64,000 nucleotides of DNA from Actinomycetes bacterium (GTDB lineage Bacteria > Actinomycetota > Actinomycetes > Propionibacteriales > Propionibacteriaceae), in NCBI GenBank assembly GCA_023443125.1, contig JAEZVO010000071.1, positions 1 to 64,000 of the forward strand, given 5' to 3'. The notes beneath the pieces were generated by a model that did not search any database, was not told where the DNA came from, and was given only the letters and a program-made list of their open reading frames with translations. The translations under genes were made by a program, and so were the position numbers. Below, in pieces: positions 27,490-37,421 of the stretch (position 1 is its first letter; each line of letters begins with the position of its first letter).

Positions 27490-28382
27490 TCCACGGCATG
27501 CTGCGTCGCGTGATCCGGTCGAAGCGCGTGCAACGCGCCGCACTCGCATCCGGGGCGCTGGAAGAGATCGCCCGCCCCTACGTCGCCGGCGTGGTGCCGA
27601 CCACCGCAGTCGAAACCGGGCTCGACCTGCGCTCCAAAGGGCTCGAGCTCGGCTACACCTACCTCCCCACGAGCGAATCGGAAGCGGAATCGCCGGCTGC
27701 GCTCGAAGAGCTGCTCGCGAACCTCGGCGACGATGCCCGCGGCGTGGAGCTGTCGGTGAAGCCCTCGCAGCTCGGGATCCGCACCTCGATGGCCGAAGCG
27801 AGAGCCACGCTCCGCGCACTTGCCGACGATGCCGCCGCCGTCGGTGCCCTCGTCACGCTGGAAATGCAGGGGGCCGCCCAGTACAGCGACACCCTCAGGC
27901 TCTGGCGCGAGGTGCACACTGACCACTCCGACCTCGGGCTCACCTTGCCCGTCGACATCCGCCGCGTCGAGCGCGACGTGCAGGCCCTCCTTGACGATTC
28001 CCCGAGGCTCAGGTTGTGCATCGGGTCATACCCCGTGCCCCGTGCGCTCGGCTACAACAATGAGCACCTCAAATCGAAAGCGCTTGTCCGCTGCCTCCGC
28101 CTCGCGATGGAAGGTGGCGCGCGCACGATGCTCGCCTCCCACGACCCCCGCATCATCGCCGTCGCCCAAGAGCTTGGCCGACGGAACCCCGTCGCGGATA
28201 TCGAGTTCCAGATGTTCTACGGTGTGCGCCCGCTCGAACAGCGCAGGTTGGCCGACATCGGTCAGCGTTCGCGCGTGATCTTGCCGTATGGCCCTGGCTG
28301 GTACGAGTACCTGCTCACTCGCGTCGCCCGCAGGCCGCAGACCGCCTGGGGCTATCTCCGAGCGGTGTTCGACAAGCGATGA
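27486..28382 (+). CDS. Proline dehydrogenase family protein
   Basis: FAD-dependent TIM-barrel enzyme oxidising proline to pyrroline-5-carboxylate. The 298 residues include LSVKPSQLG near 84, VTLEMQGAAQYSDTLRLWR near 121, and LRLCIGSYPVPRALGYNNEH near 178. MLASHDPRIIAVAQELG lies near 218 and the C-terminal MFYGVRPLEQ...LPYGPGWYEYLLTRVARRP matches the family end motif. P5C dehydrogenase is not in the window. proC, which runs the reverse direction from P5C to proline, lies 1.8 kb downstream. Confidence 0.88.
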   Translation: MIHGMLRRVIRSKRVQRAALASGALEEIARPYVAGVVPTTAVETGLDLRSKGLELGYTYLPTSESEAESPAALEELLANLGDDARGVELSVKPSQLGIRTSMAEARATLRALADDAAAVGALVTLEMQGAAQYSDTLRLWREVHTDHSDLGLTLPVDIRRVERDVQALLDDSPRLRLCIGSYPVPRALGYNNEHLKSKALVRCLRLAMEGGARTMLASHDPRIIAVAQELGRRNPVADIEFQMFYGVRPLEQRRLADIGQRSRVILPYGPGWYEYLLTRVARRPQTAWGYLRAVFDKR

Positions 28383-29158
28383 TGAACACCGACGTTGCCC
28401 CGCGCGACGTGCGGCGTCGCCTCGGGGTGGAGATCGCCGTCGTGTTGCTGCTCTCGCTTGGCCAGTCCGCCGTGTACGCGGGGCTGTCGATCTGGGACAA
28501 ACTCACCCGCGAGGTGGTGCTCAACCAGCAGGTGACTTCGATGAACACCTCGCGCACACCGGATCGGCCGTGGCTCGATTTCGCCTACCAGCTGGCCGGC
28601 ACGTTGTTCCCGCTCATGCCGATGGCCCTGGTGCTGTATCTGCTGTGGGTGTATTTCCCTCCCGACGGCGGCCCCTGCAAGGCGATGGGGTTCGACCTGC
28701 GCAAACCAGGACGCGACCTGGCGCAAGGCTTCGGTATTTTCGCCGTGATCGGCGTGGCTGGGCTCGCTTTCTACCTCTTCGCTGTCCGGGCCGGCATCAA
28801 CACGCAGGTCAGCCCGGCGAACCTCACGGCACAATGGTGGACGGTGCCGATCCTCGTCGGACGGGCATTCATGAACGGCATCCTCGAGGAAGTCGTGATG
28901 ATCGGTTACCTCTTCACACGTTGGGCGCAGCGCGGCGGGCGGATGTGGGTGATCGTCGTCATCTCGGCACTGATTCGCGGCGGCTATCACCTCTATCAAG
29001 GTTTCGGTGGGTTCTTCGGCAATCTGGTGATGGGCCTCATATTCGGGTGGCTGTTCCTCAAGTTGAAGCGCGTGATGCCGCTCGTCATCGTCCACGTGCT
29101 GCTCGATCTATTCGCATTTCTCGGCGCCGGGCTACTCGTGTACCTCCCGTTCGCGTGA
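28379..29158 (+). CDS. CPBP family intramembrane metalloprotease-like protein
   Basis: A membrane protein of 259 residues with about seven hydrophobic helices. The paired-Glu motif is ILEEVVMIGYLF near residue 169 and the second motif is SALIRGGYHLYQG near 200, providing the expected Glu and His metal ligands of CPBP/Abi proteases. The usual Arg of EExxxR is not present in register; the EEVxxxGYL form marks a known subgroup. Substrate is unknown. ATG 28379 overlaps the stop of the preceding gene. Confidence 0.8.
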   Translation: MMNTDVAPRDVRRRLGVEIAVVLLLSLGQSAVYAGLSIWDKLTREVVLNQQVTSMNTSRTPDRPWLDFAYQLAGTLFPLMPMALVLYLLWVYFPPDGGPCKAMGFDLRKPGRDLAQGFGIFAVIGVAGLAFYLFAVRAGINTQVSPANLTAQWWTVPILVGRAFMNGILEEVVMIGYLFTRWAQRGGRMWVIVVISALIRGGYHLYQGFGGFFGNLVMGLIFGWLFLKLKRVMPLVIVHVLLDLFAFLGAGLLVYLPFA

Positions 29159-31017
<1,859 letters not shown>

Positions 31018-31139
31018 CGAAGCGCCTATCGGTCGTAGTAGGTCAACGCCGTTATTAGGCTGATGAAGGCTCCCCGCGTTACCATAGGGAGTCCTGTCGC
31101 GTAACCGCGGCCCGAACAAGTTGTCCAGAAAGGCTGAAC

Positions 31140-31241
31140 GTGGGTTCTGTCATTAAGAAGCGCCGCAAGCGCATGGCCAAGAAAAAGCACCGCAAGCTGC
31201 TCAAGCGCACTCGTATCCAGCGTCGCCGCGCAGGCAAGTAA
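31140..31241 (+). CDS. Small ribosomal protein bS22 (33-residue, AURKAIP1/COX24-type)
   Basis: A 33-residue, extremely basic protein starting [19 protein letters not shown] and ending RIQRRRAGK. It matches the actinobacterial AURKAIP1/COX24-domain miniprotein found as bS22 on the mycobacterial 30S subunit. The start is GTG 31140, with AGAAAGG about seven bases upstream. Many gene finders miss it because of size. It stands 122 bases after proC with a possible -10 (TACCAT, 31080-31085) and is followed five bases later by a thioredoxin-fold gene. Confidence 0.93.
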
Positions 31242-31246
31242 CGCCG

Positions 31247-31486
31247 GTGGCTCCCGCAGCGCGGGTTCGGCTGCTCATCCGCTCCGGCTGTCATCTGTGT
31301 GAAGACGCCGAGCGTATTGTGCAGCGCACGTGCCGCGCTCGGGGAGCTACGTATGCACTGGTGGATGTGGATTCCGACGAGGCACTGAAGGCCGAGTTTT
31401 CGGACCACGTTCCAGTACTCATCATCGACGACGTGGTGCGCAGCTACTGGTTCGTGGATGAAGCTGCGCTCGCGAACTGGCTATAG
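31247..31486 (+). CDS. Glutaredoxin-like (DUF836) thiol protein
   Basis: A 79-residue thioredoxin-fold protein. The redox motif CHLC is near residue 15 in LLIRSGCHLCEDAERIV, and the cis-Pro region is HVPVLIIDDVV near 54. Such small proteins commonly precede heme or redox genes in actinobacteria. The partner is unknown. GTG 31247 follows the bS22 stop by five bases and the gene is ten bases ahead of the HemD fusion gene. Confidence 0.82.
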   Translation: MAPAARVRLLIRSGCHLCEDAERIVQRTCRARGATYALVDVDSDEALKAEFSDHVPVLIIDDVVRSYWFVDEAALANWL

Positions 31487-31495
31487 GAGAAGGCA

Positions 31496-33046
31496 GTGAG
31501 TGAAGTAGGTCTGGGGTCTGTCACCTTCGTCGGATCCGGTCCGGGTGAGTTTGCTCTACTCACCTTATTGGGAGCACGCACCCTCCAGTTCGCCGACCTC
31601 GTGGTGGTCGATGCCGACGTCGACGTCGAGGAAGTGTGCCGACTCGCAGTCGGGCATGCGAGAGTCGAGCACGTTGCCGACGACGAGACGTCGCAGCTCC
31701 TGAACGCAGCCCGCGAAGGGCTGAAAGTGGTGCGCCTCGAGCGAGCCGATCACTTCTTCGACGCCAACCCGTCGAGCGCGATGTCCGACGTGGAAGCCTC
31801 CGGGGTACGCATCAACATCATTCCCGGCGTCAACCATTGGACGACGATGCTCAACTACGGCGCCATTCCCATCGATGGCAGCGCCGCATTCCTCGACGCC
31901 ACCGTGCAGGCTCCTGCCGCGGGGGAGTGGCCGTCGGCGAAGACCGTAGCCGTCCACACGTCGCGCGAGCTGGTGCCGGCAGTCACCGACGTCGCGCTCG
32001 AGCATTTCGACGCCTCCGAGGCGGTGTGCATCCTGGAAGGCGTTGGCACGACGGGGCAGCGCAGCAAGGTGGTGACGTGGGGCTCGATGCCCGACGTCGA
32101 TTCCGACTACTGCTATCTCGTGACTGGCCCTTCCATCGACTCCCAGCGCGATCGTCGCACGGGATGGTTCGAGGAGAAGCCACTGCTCGACTGGCGTGTC
32201 CTGAGCCCCCGCACGAAAGACTCGCTCGACGACCTCGGCGAGGAACTCGCCCAGTACGGCGCCGTGTTTGAGACCATCCCGACGATGTCCATCGAGCCTC
32301 CGCGCACCGAGCAAGGCATGGAGCGCGCCATGCGCGGACTCGTCGACGGGCGATTCCTGTGGTGCGTGTTCACCTCGCCCCACGCGGTCGTCGCAGTGTG
32401 GGAACGCTTGGAAGAGTATGGCCTCGATTCGCGCGCAATGTCCGGTATCTCCATCGCGGCGGTGGGGCGCGGCACGAAGGAAGCGCTCAGCCGACGTGGC
32501 GTCACCGCCGATCTCACACCCGAGGGCTCGGATACCGTCGCCGGGTTGTCCGCCGAGTTCCCTGCCTACGACGAGCTGATGGACCCGATCAACCGCGTGC
32601 TCGTGCCGAGCGCCGACGTCGCCATCGATCCGCTCGTCGAAGGGCTCACGCACCTGGGCTGGGAAGTCGAGGGCGTCACCGCCTACCGCACGGTTCGGGC
32701 GGCACCCCCGCCGGCTGAGATCCGCGAGGACATCAAGACGGGCATGTTCGACGCCGTCGTGTTCACCACCGCATCGTCAGTGCGCAACATGATCGGTATC
32801 GCCGGCAAGCCGCACGCGGCTTCCGTGATCGTCGCCGCAGGGGAGGCCACCGCAGCCGCCTGCGAGGGGCACGGCCTGCGCGTGGACGTCATCGCTGAAT
32901 CACCCACCGTCGTCGCCATCGCCGACGGGTTGGCGCGATTCGCTGAGCGTCGTCGCGACAATCAGATCGCCCAAGGCGAGCCGCTGAAGAAACCTTCCGA
33001 ACGTAAACGCCGTCGTCGTCGGAAGACGGTTGCAGCGAAGTCATAG
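31496..33046 (+). CDS. hemD: Fused SUMT-like / uroporphyrinogen-III synthase
   Basis: A 516-residue fusion. The N-terminal 240 residues resemble uroporphyrinogen-III methyltransferase (VTFVGSGPGEFALLT, NIIPGVNHWT) but have lost the KGGDPFVFGRGGEE-type SAM-binding motif; the corresponding stretch reads ERADHFFDAN. The C-terminal half is a HemD domain (SPRTKDSLDDLGEEL, VFTSPHAVVAV, AVGRGTKEAL, VFTTASSVRNM), which closes the tetrapyrrole ring. The last 30 residues are a highly basic tail. The HemD activity is the safe call; the methyltransferase part is probably inactive. GTG 31496 has a strong TAGGAGAAGG site. The gene leads into the cytochrome c maturation set. Confidence 0.85.
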   Translation: MSEVGLGSVTFVGSGPGEFALLTLLGARTLQFADLVVVDADVDVEEVCRLAVGHARVEHVADDETSQLLNAAREGLKVVRLERADHFFDANPSSAMSDVEASGVRINIIPGVNHWTTMLNYGAIPIDGSAAFLDATVQAPAAGEWPSAKTVAVHTSRELVPAVTDVALEHFDASEAVCILEGVGTTGQRSKVVTWGSMPDVDSDYCYLVTGPSIDSQRDRRTGWFEEKPLLDWRVLSPRTKDSLDDLGEELAQYGAVFETIPTMSIEPPRTEQGMERAMRGLVDGRFLWCVFTSPHAVVAVWERLEEYGLDSRAMSGISIAAVGRGTKEALSRRGVTADLTPEGSDTVAGLSAEFPAYDELMDPINRVLVPSADVAIDPLVEGLTHLGWEVEGVTAYRTVRAAPPPAEIREDIKTGMFDAVVFTTASSVRNMIGIAGKPHAASVIVAAGEATAAACEGHGLRVDVIAESPTVVAIADGLARFAERRRDNQIAQGEPLKKPSERKRRRRRKTVAAKS

Positions 33047-33055
33047 TCTGAGGTC

Positions 33056-33715
33056 ATGACGAACTCGACGACGGTGCACGTGATGCGCCATGGCCAGGTG
33101 TTCAACCCCGACGGTCTGCTCTACGGGCGCTTGCCGGGCTTCGGCTTGTCCGAGCTGGGGCACCGCATGGCCAGCCGCATGGCCGAGCACTTCGCCGACG
33201 AGCCCCTCACGCACCTGCGTTGCTCGCCGCTGCAGCGGGCACGCGAGACTATGGCGCCTTCCGCGGCGCTGCACCCCGAACTCGAGGTCATTATCGATGA
33301 GCGCCTCATCGAGGCGGAGAACAAGTTCGAGGGGAAGGTGTTCGGTGAGAATAACCGTGCGCTGTTCGACCCCCGCATGTTCTGGCATGTGCGCAATCCA
33401 CTGCGCCCCAGCTGGGGCGAGCCCTACGTCGATATTGCCGAGCGGATGCTCGCCGCGCTGGGTGACGCGGCTCGTGCCGCCGGCGACGGTGGCACCGCGC
33501 TCGTCGTTTCGCACCAGCTTCCCATTTACATCGCTCGACGGGCGGTGGAGGGCCGGCCCTTCGTCCACGATCCGAGGCGCCGGCGCACCACGTTGTGCTC
33601 CGTCACGACGTTCACCTTCCGCGACGAGCGCCCCGTGCGCGTCGAATACGCCGAACACATTCCCGACCTCCTGCCGAAGAGCTCCTCGGCCTCGAAATTC
33701 CGGGTGGGGACGTGA
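33056..33715 (+). CDS. Histidine phosphatase family protein
   Basis: A phosphoglycerate-mutase-like phosphatase of 219 residues. The catalytic motif MRHGQV is near residue 10, a second conserved Arg is in LRCSPLQRARETM near 60, and the late His is in LVVSHQLPIYI near 149. The substrate is not defined. It often heads the ResA-CcdA-ResB-CcsB operon in actinobacteria, as here. It ends with a GTGA overlap to the ResA-like lipoprotein gene. Confidence 0.85.
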   Translation: MTNSTTVHVMRHGQVFNPDGLLYGRLPGFGLSELGHRMASRMAEHFADEPLTHLRCSPLQRARETMAPSAALHPELEVIIDERLIEAENKFEGKVFGENNRALFDPRMFWHVRNPLRPSWGEPYVDIAERMLAALGDAARAAGDGGTALVVSHQLPIYIARRAVEGRPFVHDPRRRRTTLCSVTTFTFRDERPVRVEYAEHIPDLLPKSSSASKFRVGT

Positions 33716-34275
33716 GGCGCGCAATCGCTTCCGGCGTTGCCGTACTGTTGCTGGCCGCCTGCTCATCTGCGCAGCCAGGAGAGACGTCCGGCGACGGCGC
33801 CGCAGGGTTCGCCATCGGGGATGGCACCGTCACCATCTTGGAGCGGAGCCAACGCCCTGACGCGCCCACGCTCGAGGGGCCGTCGCTCATGGAGGACGGC
33901 GAACGCATCTCCACCGACGACTTTGCAGGCAAGGTCGTGGTGGTGAACGTGTGGGGTTCTTGGTGCGCGCCTTGTCGGCACGAAGCGCCCGAGCTCGTCG
34001 AGGCGTACGAACGGGTGGGAGACGATGTCGAGTTCCTTGGCCTCAACACGCGTGACCTCACGACGGCGCCCGCGCAGGCGTTCGTGCGCAGCTCCGGCAT
34101 CACGTACCCCAATATCTTTGATCCCGACGGCGCCTTGTTGCTGGGATTCGGGCAGCTGCCACCCAAGGCGATTCCGTCCACCATCGTGATCGACGCCGAC
34201 GGCAAGGTGGCTGCTCGGGTGATTGGCGAGGTGGACGCCAACACGTTGGTGGCGTTGGTGGGTGATGTGCAGTGA
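33712..34275 (+). CDS. ResA/TlpA-like thiol-disulfide lipoprotein
   Basis: An extracytoplasmic thioredoxin-fold protein of 187 residues. A short signal peptide ends in LLLAACSS (lipobox), then the redox motif WCAPC lies near residue 84 in VWGSWCAPCRHEAPEL, and the cis-Pro region is PPKAIPSTIVID. It probably keeps the apocytochrome CxxCH thiols reduced, with electrons from CcdA encoded next. GTG 33712 overlaps the preceding stop, and its own stop overlaps ccdA. Confidence 0.88.
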   Translation: MRRAIASGVAVLLLAACSSAQPGETSGDGAAGFAIGDGTVTILERSQRPDAPTLEGPSLMEDGERISTDDFAGKVVVVNVWGSWCAPCRHEAPELVEAYERVGDDVEFLGLNTRDLTTAPAQAFVRSSGITYPNIFDPDGALLLGFGQLPPKAIPSTIVIDADGKVAARVIGEVDANTLVALVGDVQ

Positions 34276-35027
34276 TCCCGCTGGAGGGGTGGGTAGCCTC
34301 GGCGCTCACCTCGTCGATGGTGCTGGCGATCCCGGTGGCGCTGCTCGCCGGACTGGTCAGTTTCGCGTCCCCCTGCGTGCTCCCGCTCCTGCCGGGGTAC
34401 TTGTCGTACGCCTCGGGCATTGGCCCTAGCCAAATCCAGAACGGTGAAGGCAAACGTCAACCCCTGGTGCTCGGCACCATCGGGTTCATCCTCGGTTTCT
34501 CCGTCGTATTCGTCGCGACGGGCACCCTCGCCGGCGGCATCGGATCCGCGCTGATCGAACATCAACGGACGGTGACGATCATCGTCGGCGCGCTCATCGT
34601 CGCGCTGGGTGTGGCGTTCATGGGCATCCTCCCGCTGCCGAGCCTGTGGCGGCCGTCGTACACGCCGACGCTGGGCGTGGCGGCGAGCCCCATCCTCGGC
34701 CTGGTGTTCGGGCTCACCTTCACACCCTGCATTGGGCCGGCGCTCTCCGTCGTGCTGACGCTCGCTTTCAACGAGGCATCGGCCCTGCGCGGCGGCGTGC
34801 TGGCATTCGTCTATGCGCTCGGGCTTGGCCTGCCGTTCCTGGTGTTTGCGCTCGCCTTCGCGAAGCTCGCGCCCAGGCTGCAATGGTTGCAGCGCCACCA
34901 GGTGCTCGTGCAGCGCATCGGCGGGGCGTTGATGGTTGCGGTGGGCCTCGCGATGCTCGTCGGATGGTGGGATGCGCTCATGGATGGCGTGCGCCAGTGG
35001 GCTGCGAACTTCGGGACGGTGTTGTGA
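34272..35027 (+). CDS. ccdA: Cytochrome c biogenesis protein CcdA
   Basis: A six-helix membrane protein that carries reducing equivalents across the membrane. The two redox Cys are in SFASPCVLPLLPGY near residue 38 and TFTPCIGPAL near 155. The 251-residue length is normal. GTG 34272 overlaps the preceding stop; the stop overlaps the resB start (TGATG). Confidence 0.93.
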   Translation: MIPLEGWVASALTSSMVLAIPVALLAGLVSFASPCVLPLLPGYLSYASGIGPSQIQNGEGKRQPLVLGTIGFILGFSVVFVATGTLAGGIGSALIEHQRTVTIIVGALIVALGVAFMGILPLPSLWRPSYTPTLGVAASPILGLVFGLTFTPCIGPALSVVLTLAFNEASALRGGVLAFVYALGLGLPFLVFALAFAKLAPRLQWLQRHQVLVQRIGGALMVAVGLAMLVGWWDALMDGVRQWAANFGTVL

Positions 35028-36511
35028 TGCTGCAGTGGTTGCGATGGATGTGGAATCAGCTCACGAGCATGCGGACCGCGCTGATTCTGCTGTTCCTCTT
35101 GGCGCTGGCCGCTATCCCCGGGTCGATCATTCCGCAGCGCCCCAGCGCACCGATCAAGGTGCTGGAGTACCAGCGCGCCCACCCCACCTTGGACAAGGTG
35201 TGGGAGGCGCTGCACATGTACGACGTGTACTCGTCGCCGTGGTTCTCCGCCATCTACCTGCTCCTGTTCATCTCGCTGATCGGTTGCATCGTCCCGCGCA
35301 TCGTGAAGTATGCGCGAGATCTGCGCAAACCGCCCCCCAAGCTGCCCCAGCACTTGCACAAGATGCCGGTGCACGCTGTCGTCGAATCTGTGCCCGACGA
35401 GGGAGTCCTCGACGAGGCGGAGCGCTGGCTGAAGGCGCACCGTTATCGCGTGCGGCGCACCGACGAGGGGATCAGCGCGGAGCGCGGATACCTGCGCGAG
35501 TTCGGCAACCTCACGTTCCACCTGTCCTTGATCGGAGTGCTGCTTGGCCTGGCTTGGTCAAACCTCGGTGGCTTCCAAGGTAGCGTCGTCGTCGTCGAGG
35601 GGCGCGGGTTCGCCAACGTCATCACGCAGTACGACGATTTCACCGCCGGCGGATGGGTGAACACCGATGACTTGGAAGAGTTCAGCCTCACCGTCGACAG
35701 CTTCGAGGCGAAGTTCGAGACGGGGCGGGTGCAGCGCGGTGCTGCGCGCGTGTTCGACGCCCACGTCACGGTGAAGGAAGGCGGGGAGACCCACGAAGAG
35801 CTGATGACGGTGAACACGCCCTACCACACGAAGGGCGGCTCGCAGATCAACCTCCTTGGCCACGGGTACGCCGCCCACATGACGATCACCGACGGCGACG
35901 GCAACGTCGCGTTCTCCGGCCCGCAGGTGTTCCTGCCGCAGGACGGCAATTTCTCCTCCGTCGGTGTGGTGAAAGCGCCCGATGCGCGCCCCAAGCGCCT
36001 CGCGTTCGAAGCGATCTTCCTGCCGACGGCGGTGCTCGATGAGACGGGCCCGCACTCGGTATTCCCCGACGCGCTCGACCCCGAGATCTGGATCAACGCC
36101 TGGTACGGCGACCCCGCGACGGAGACGGGCGTGCCCGAGTCGGTGTACACCCTCAACACAGCCGGCCTAGAGCCGGTGCTCGGTGACAACGACGAACGTC
36201 TGCGTGCCCGGATGAAGCCGGGCTCCGGGTTCACGCTCCCGGACAACTTGGGCACCGTGCAATTCGACGGCTACTCTCGGTGGGTAAAGCTGCAGATCAG
36301 CCAGACACCGGGCAACCCCCTCGCGCTCGCGTCGGTGCTGATCGGCATCGGAGGGCTCACCCTCAGCCTGTTCGTGAAGCCCAGGCGTATGTTCGTGCGG
36401 TTGCGAGACGAGGATGTCGCCGTCGGTGGCCTCGACCGGAGCAACACCGCCACGGGCCTTGAGGATGAAGTCGCCGAGCTTGCTGCAGCCCTGGATAGGG
36501 GGAAGGAATAA
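35027..36511 (+). CDS. resB: Cytochrome c biogenesis protein ResB
   Basis: With CcsB it forms the System II heme-delivery and ligation complex. The 494-residue protein has three N-terminal membrane helices (about 14-33, 66-86 and 168-188), a large extracytoplasmic domain, and a C-terminal helix near 425-445 followed by a cytoplasmic tail. NLTFHLSLIGVLLGLAW near 163 and the IGGLTLSLFVKPRRMFVRL end segment are characteristic. ATG 35027 sits in the ccdA stop; GTG 35024 is also possible. Confidence 0.92.
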   Translation: MLQWLRWMWNQLTSMRTALILLFLLALAAIPGSIIPQRPSAPIKVLEYQRAHPTLDKVWEALHMYDVYSSPWFSAIYLLLFISLIGCIVPRIVKYARDLRKPPPKLPQHLHKMPVHAVVESVPDEGVLDEAERWLKAHRYRVRRTDEGISAERGYLREFGNLTFHLSLIGVLLGLAWSNLGGFQGSVVVVEGRGFANVITQYDDFTAGGWVNTDDLEEFSLTVDSFEAKFETGRVQRGAARVFDAHVTVKEGGETHEELMTVNTPYHTKGGSQINLLGHGYAAHMTITDGDGNVAFSGPQVFLPQDGNFSSVGVVKAPDARPKRLAFEAIFLPTAVLDETGPHSVFPDALDPEIWINAWYGDPATETGVPESVYTLNTAGLEPVLGDNDERLRARMKPGSGFTLPDNLGTVQFDGYSRWVKLQISQTPGNPLALASVLIGIGGLTLSLFVKPRRMFVRLRDEDVAVGGLDRSNTATGLEDEVAELAAALDRGKE

Positions 36512-36512
36512 G

Positions 36513-37418
36513 GTGTCGCAATACTCTGACTTGGCGATGGTGTCCGCCACCGTTGTGTACGTCGTCGCATTTTTCCTGCACACGGCGGAATGGGTGTTTG
36601 CCCGCGGGCTCACCAGTGAGCGGGCCGTAGACGGTTCGGAAGATGCGAAGCGCCTCAACGTCGACTTGTACGGGCGCCTCGCAGTGGCTGCGACGGTGGT
36701 TGGCTGGCTGCTGAACATGGTGGGCGTGGTGTTGCGCGGCGTTGCGGCGTCGCGTGCTCCGTGGGGCAACATGTACGAGTTCGTCACCTCCGCGATCGCC
36801 ATCTTGGGGTTGCTGTATCTCCTGTCGCTGTGGCGGTGGGGCACCCGTTGGCTCGGCATCGGCGTGACGTTCATCGCGGCACTCATGCTGGGGTTGGCGG
36901 TCACCGTGTTCTACGTCGACGTCGCACCTCTCGTGCCAGCGCTCCACTCGGTGTGGTTCATCATTCACATTGTTGCGGCTGTCATCGCTGCCGCCGGATT
37001 CAACATTGCCGCTGTAGCGAGTGCGTTGTTCCTCGTTCGGCACTCCGCCGAAGCCCGAGCCCAGAAGAACGGCACCGAGCTCACGGGATACCTGGCGCGG
37101 ATTCCGTCGTTGAAGAAGCTCGAAATGTTCGCCCACCGCATGACGGCATTCTCGTTCCCCATCTGGACGTTTACTATCGTCGCCGGTTCCATCTGGGCGC
37201 AATACGCCTGGTCGCGGTTTTGGAACTGGGATCCGAAGGAGACCTGGAGCTTCATCACCTGGGTGGTCTACGCCGGCTACCTTCACGCCTCGCTCACCGC
37301 TGGCTGGCGCGGGCGTCCTGCCGCTGTGCTGTGCCTGATCGGTGTGGCCACGTTCTGGTTCAACTTTGTGGGCGTGAATCTACTGTTCAACGGCATGCAT
37401 TCCTACGCCGGGATTTGA
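36513..37418 (+). CDS. ccsB: c-type cytochrome biogenesis protein CcsB
   Basis: Heme channel partner of ResB. The 301 residues form about eight membrane helices with the tryptophan-rich heme-handling motif FWNWDPKETWSFITW near 233 (WGWDPKE in many homologues) and conserved His in helices around 149 and 277. GTG 36513 is preceded by GGGGGAAGGAA. The gene follows resB by one base. A GerMN-domain gene starts three bases later. Confidence 0.92.
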   Translation: MSQYSDLAMVSATVVYVVAFFLHTAEWVFARGLTSERAVDGSEDAKRLNVDLYGRLAVAATVVGWLLNMVGVVLRGVAASRAPWGNMYEFVTSAIAILGLLYLLSLWRWGTRWLGIGVTFIAALMLGLAVTVFYVDVAPLVPALHSVWFIIHIVAAVIAAAGFNIAAVASALFLVRHSAEARAQKNGTELTGYLARIPSLKKLEMFAHRMTAFSFPIWTFTIVAGSIWAQYAWSRFWNWDPKETWSFITWVVYAGYLHASLTAGWRGRPAAVLCLIGVATFWFNFVGVNLLFNGMHSYAGI

Positions 37419-37421
37419 TCG

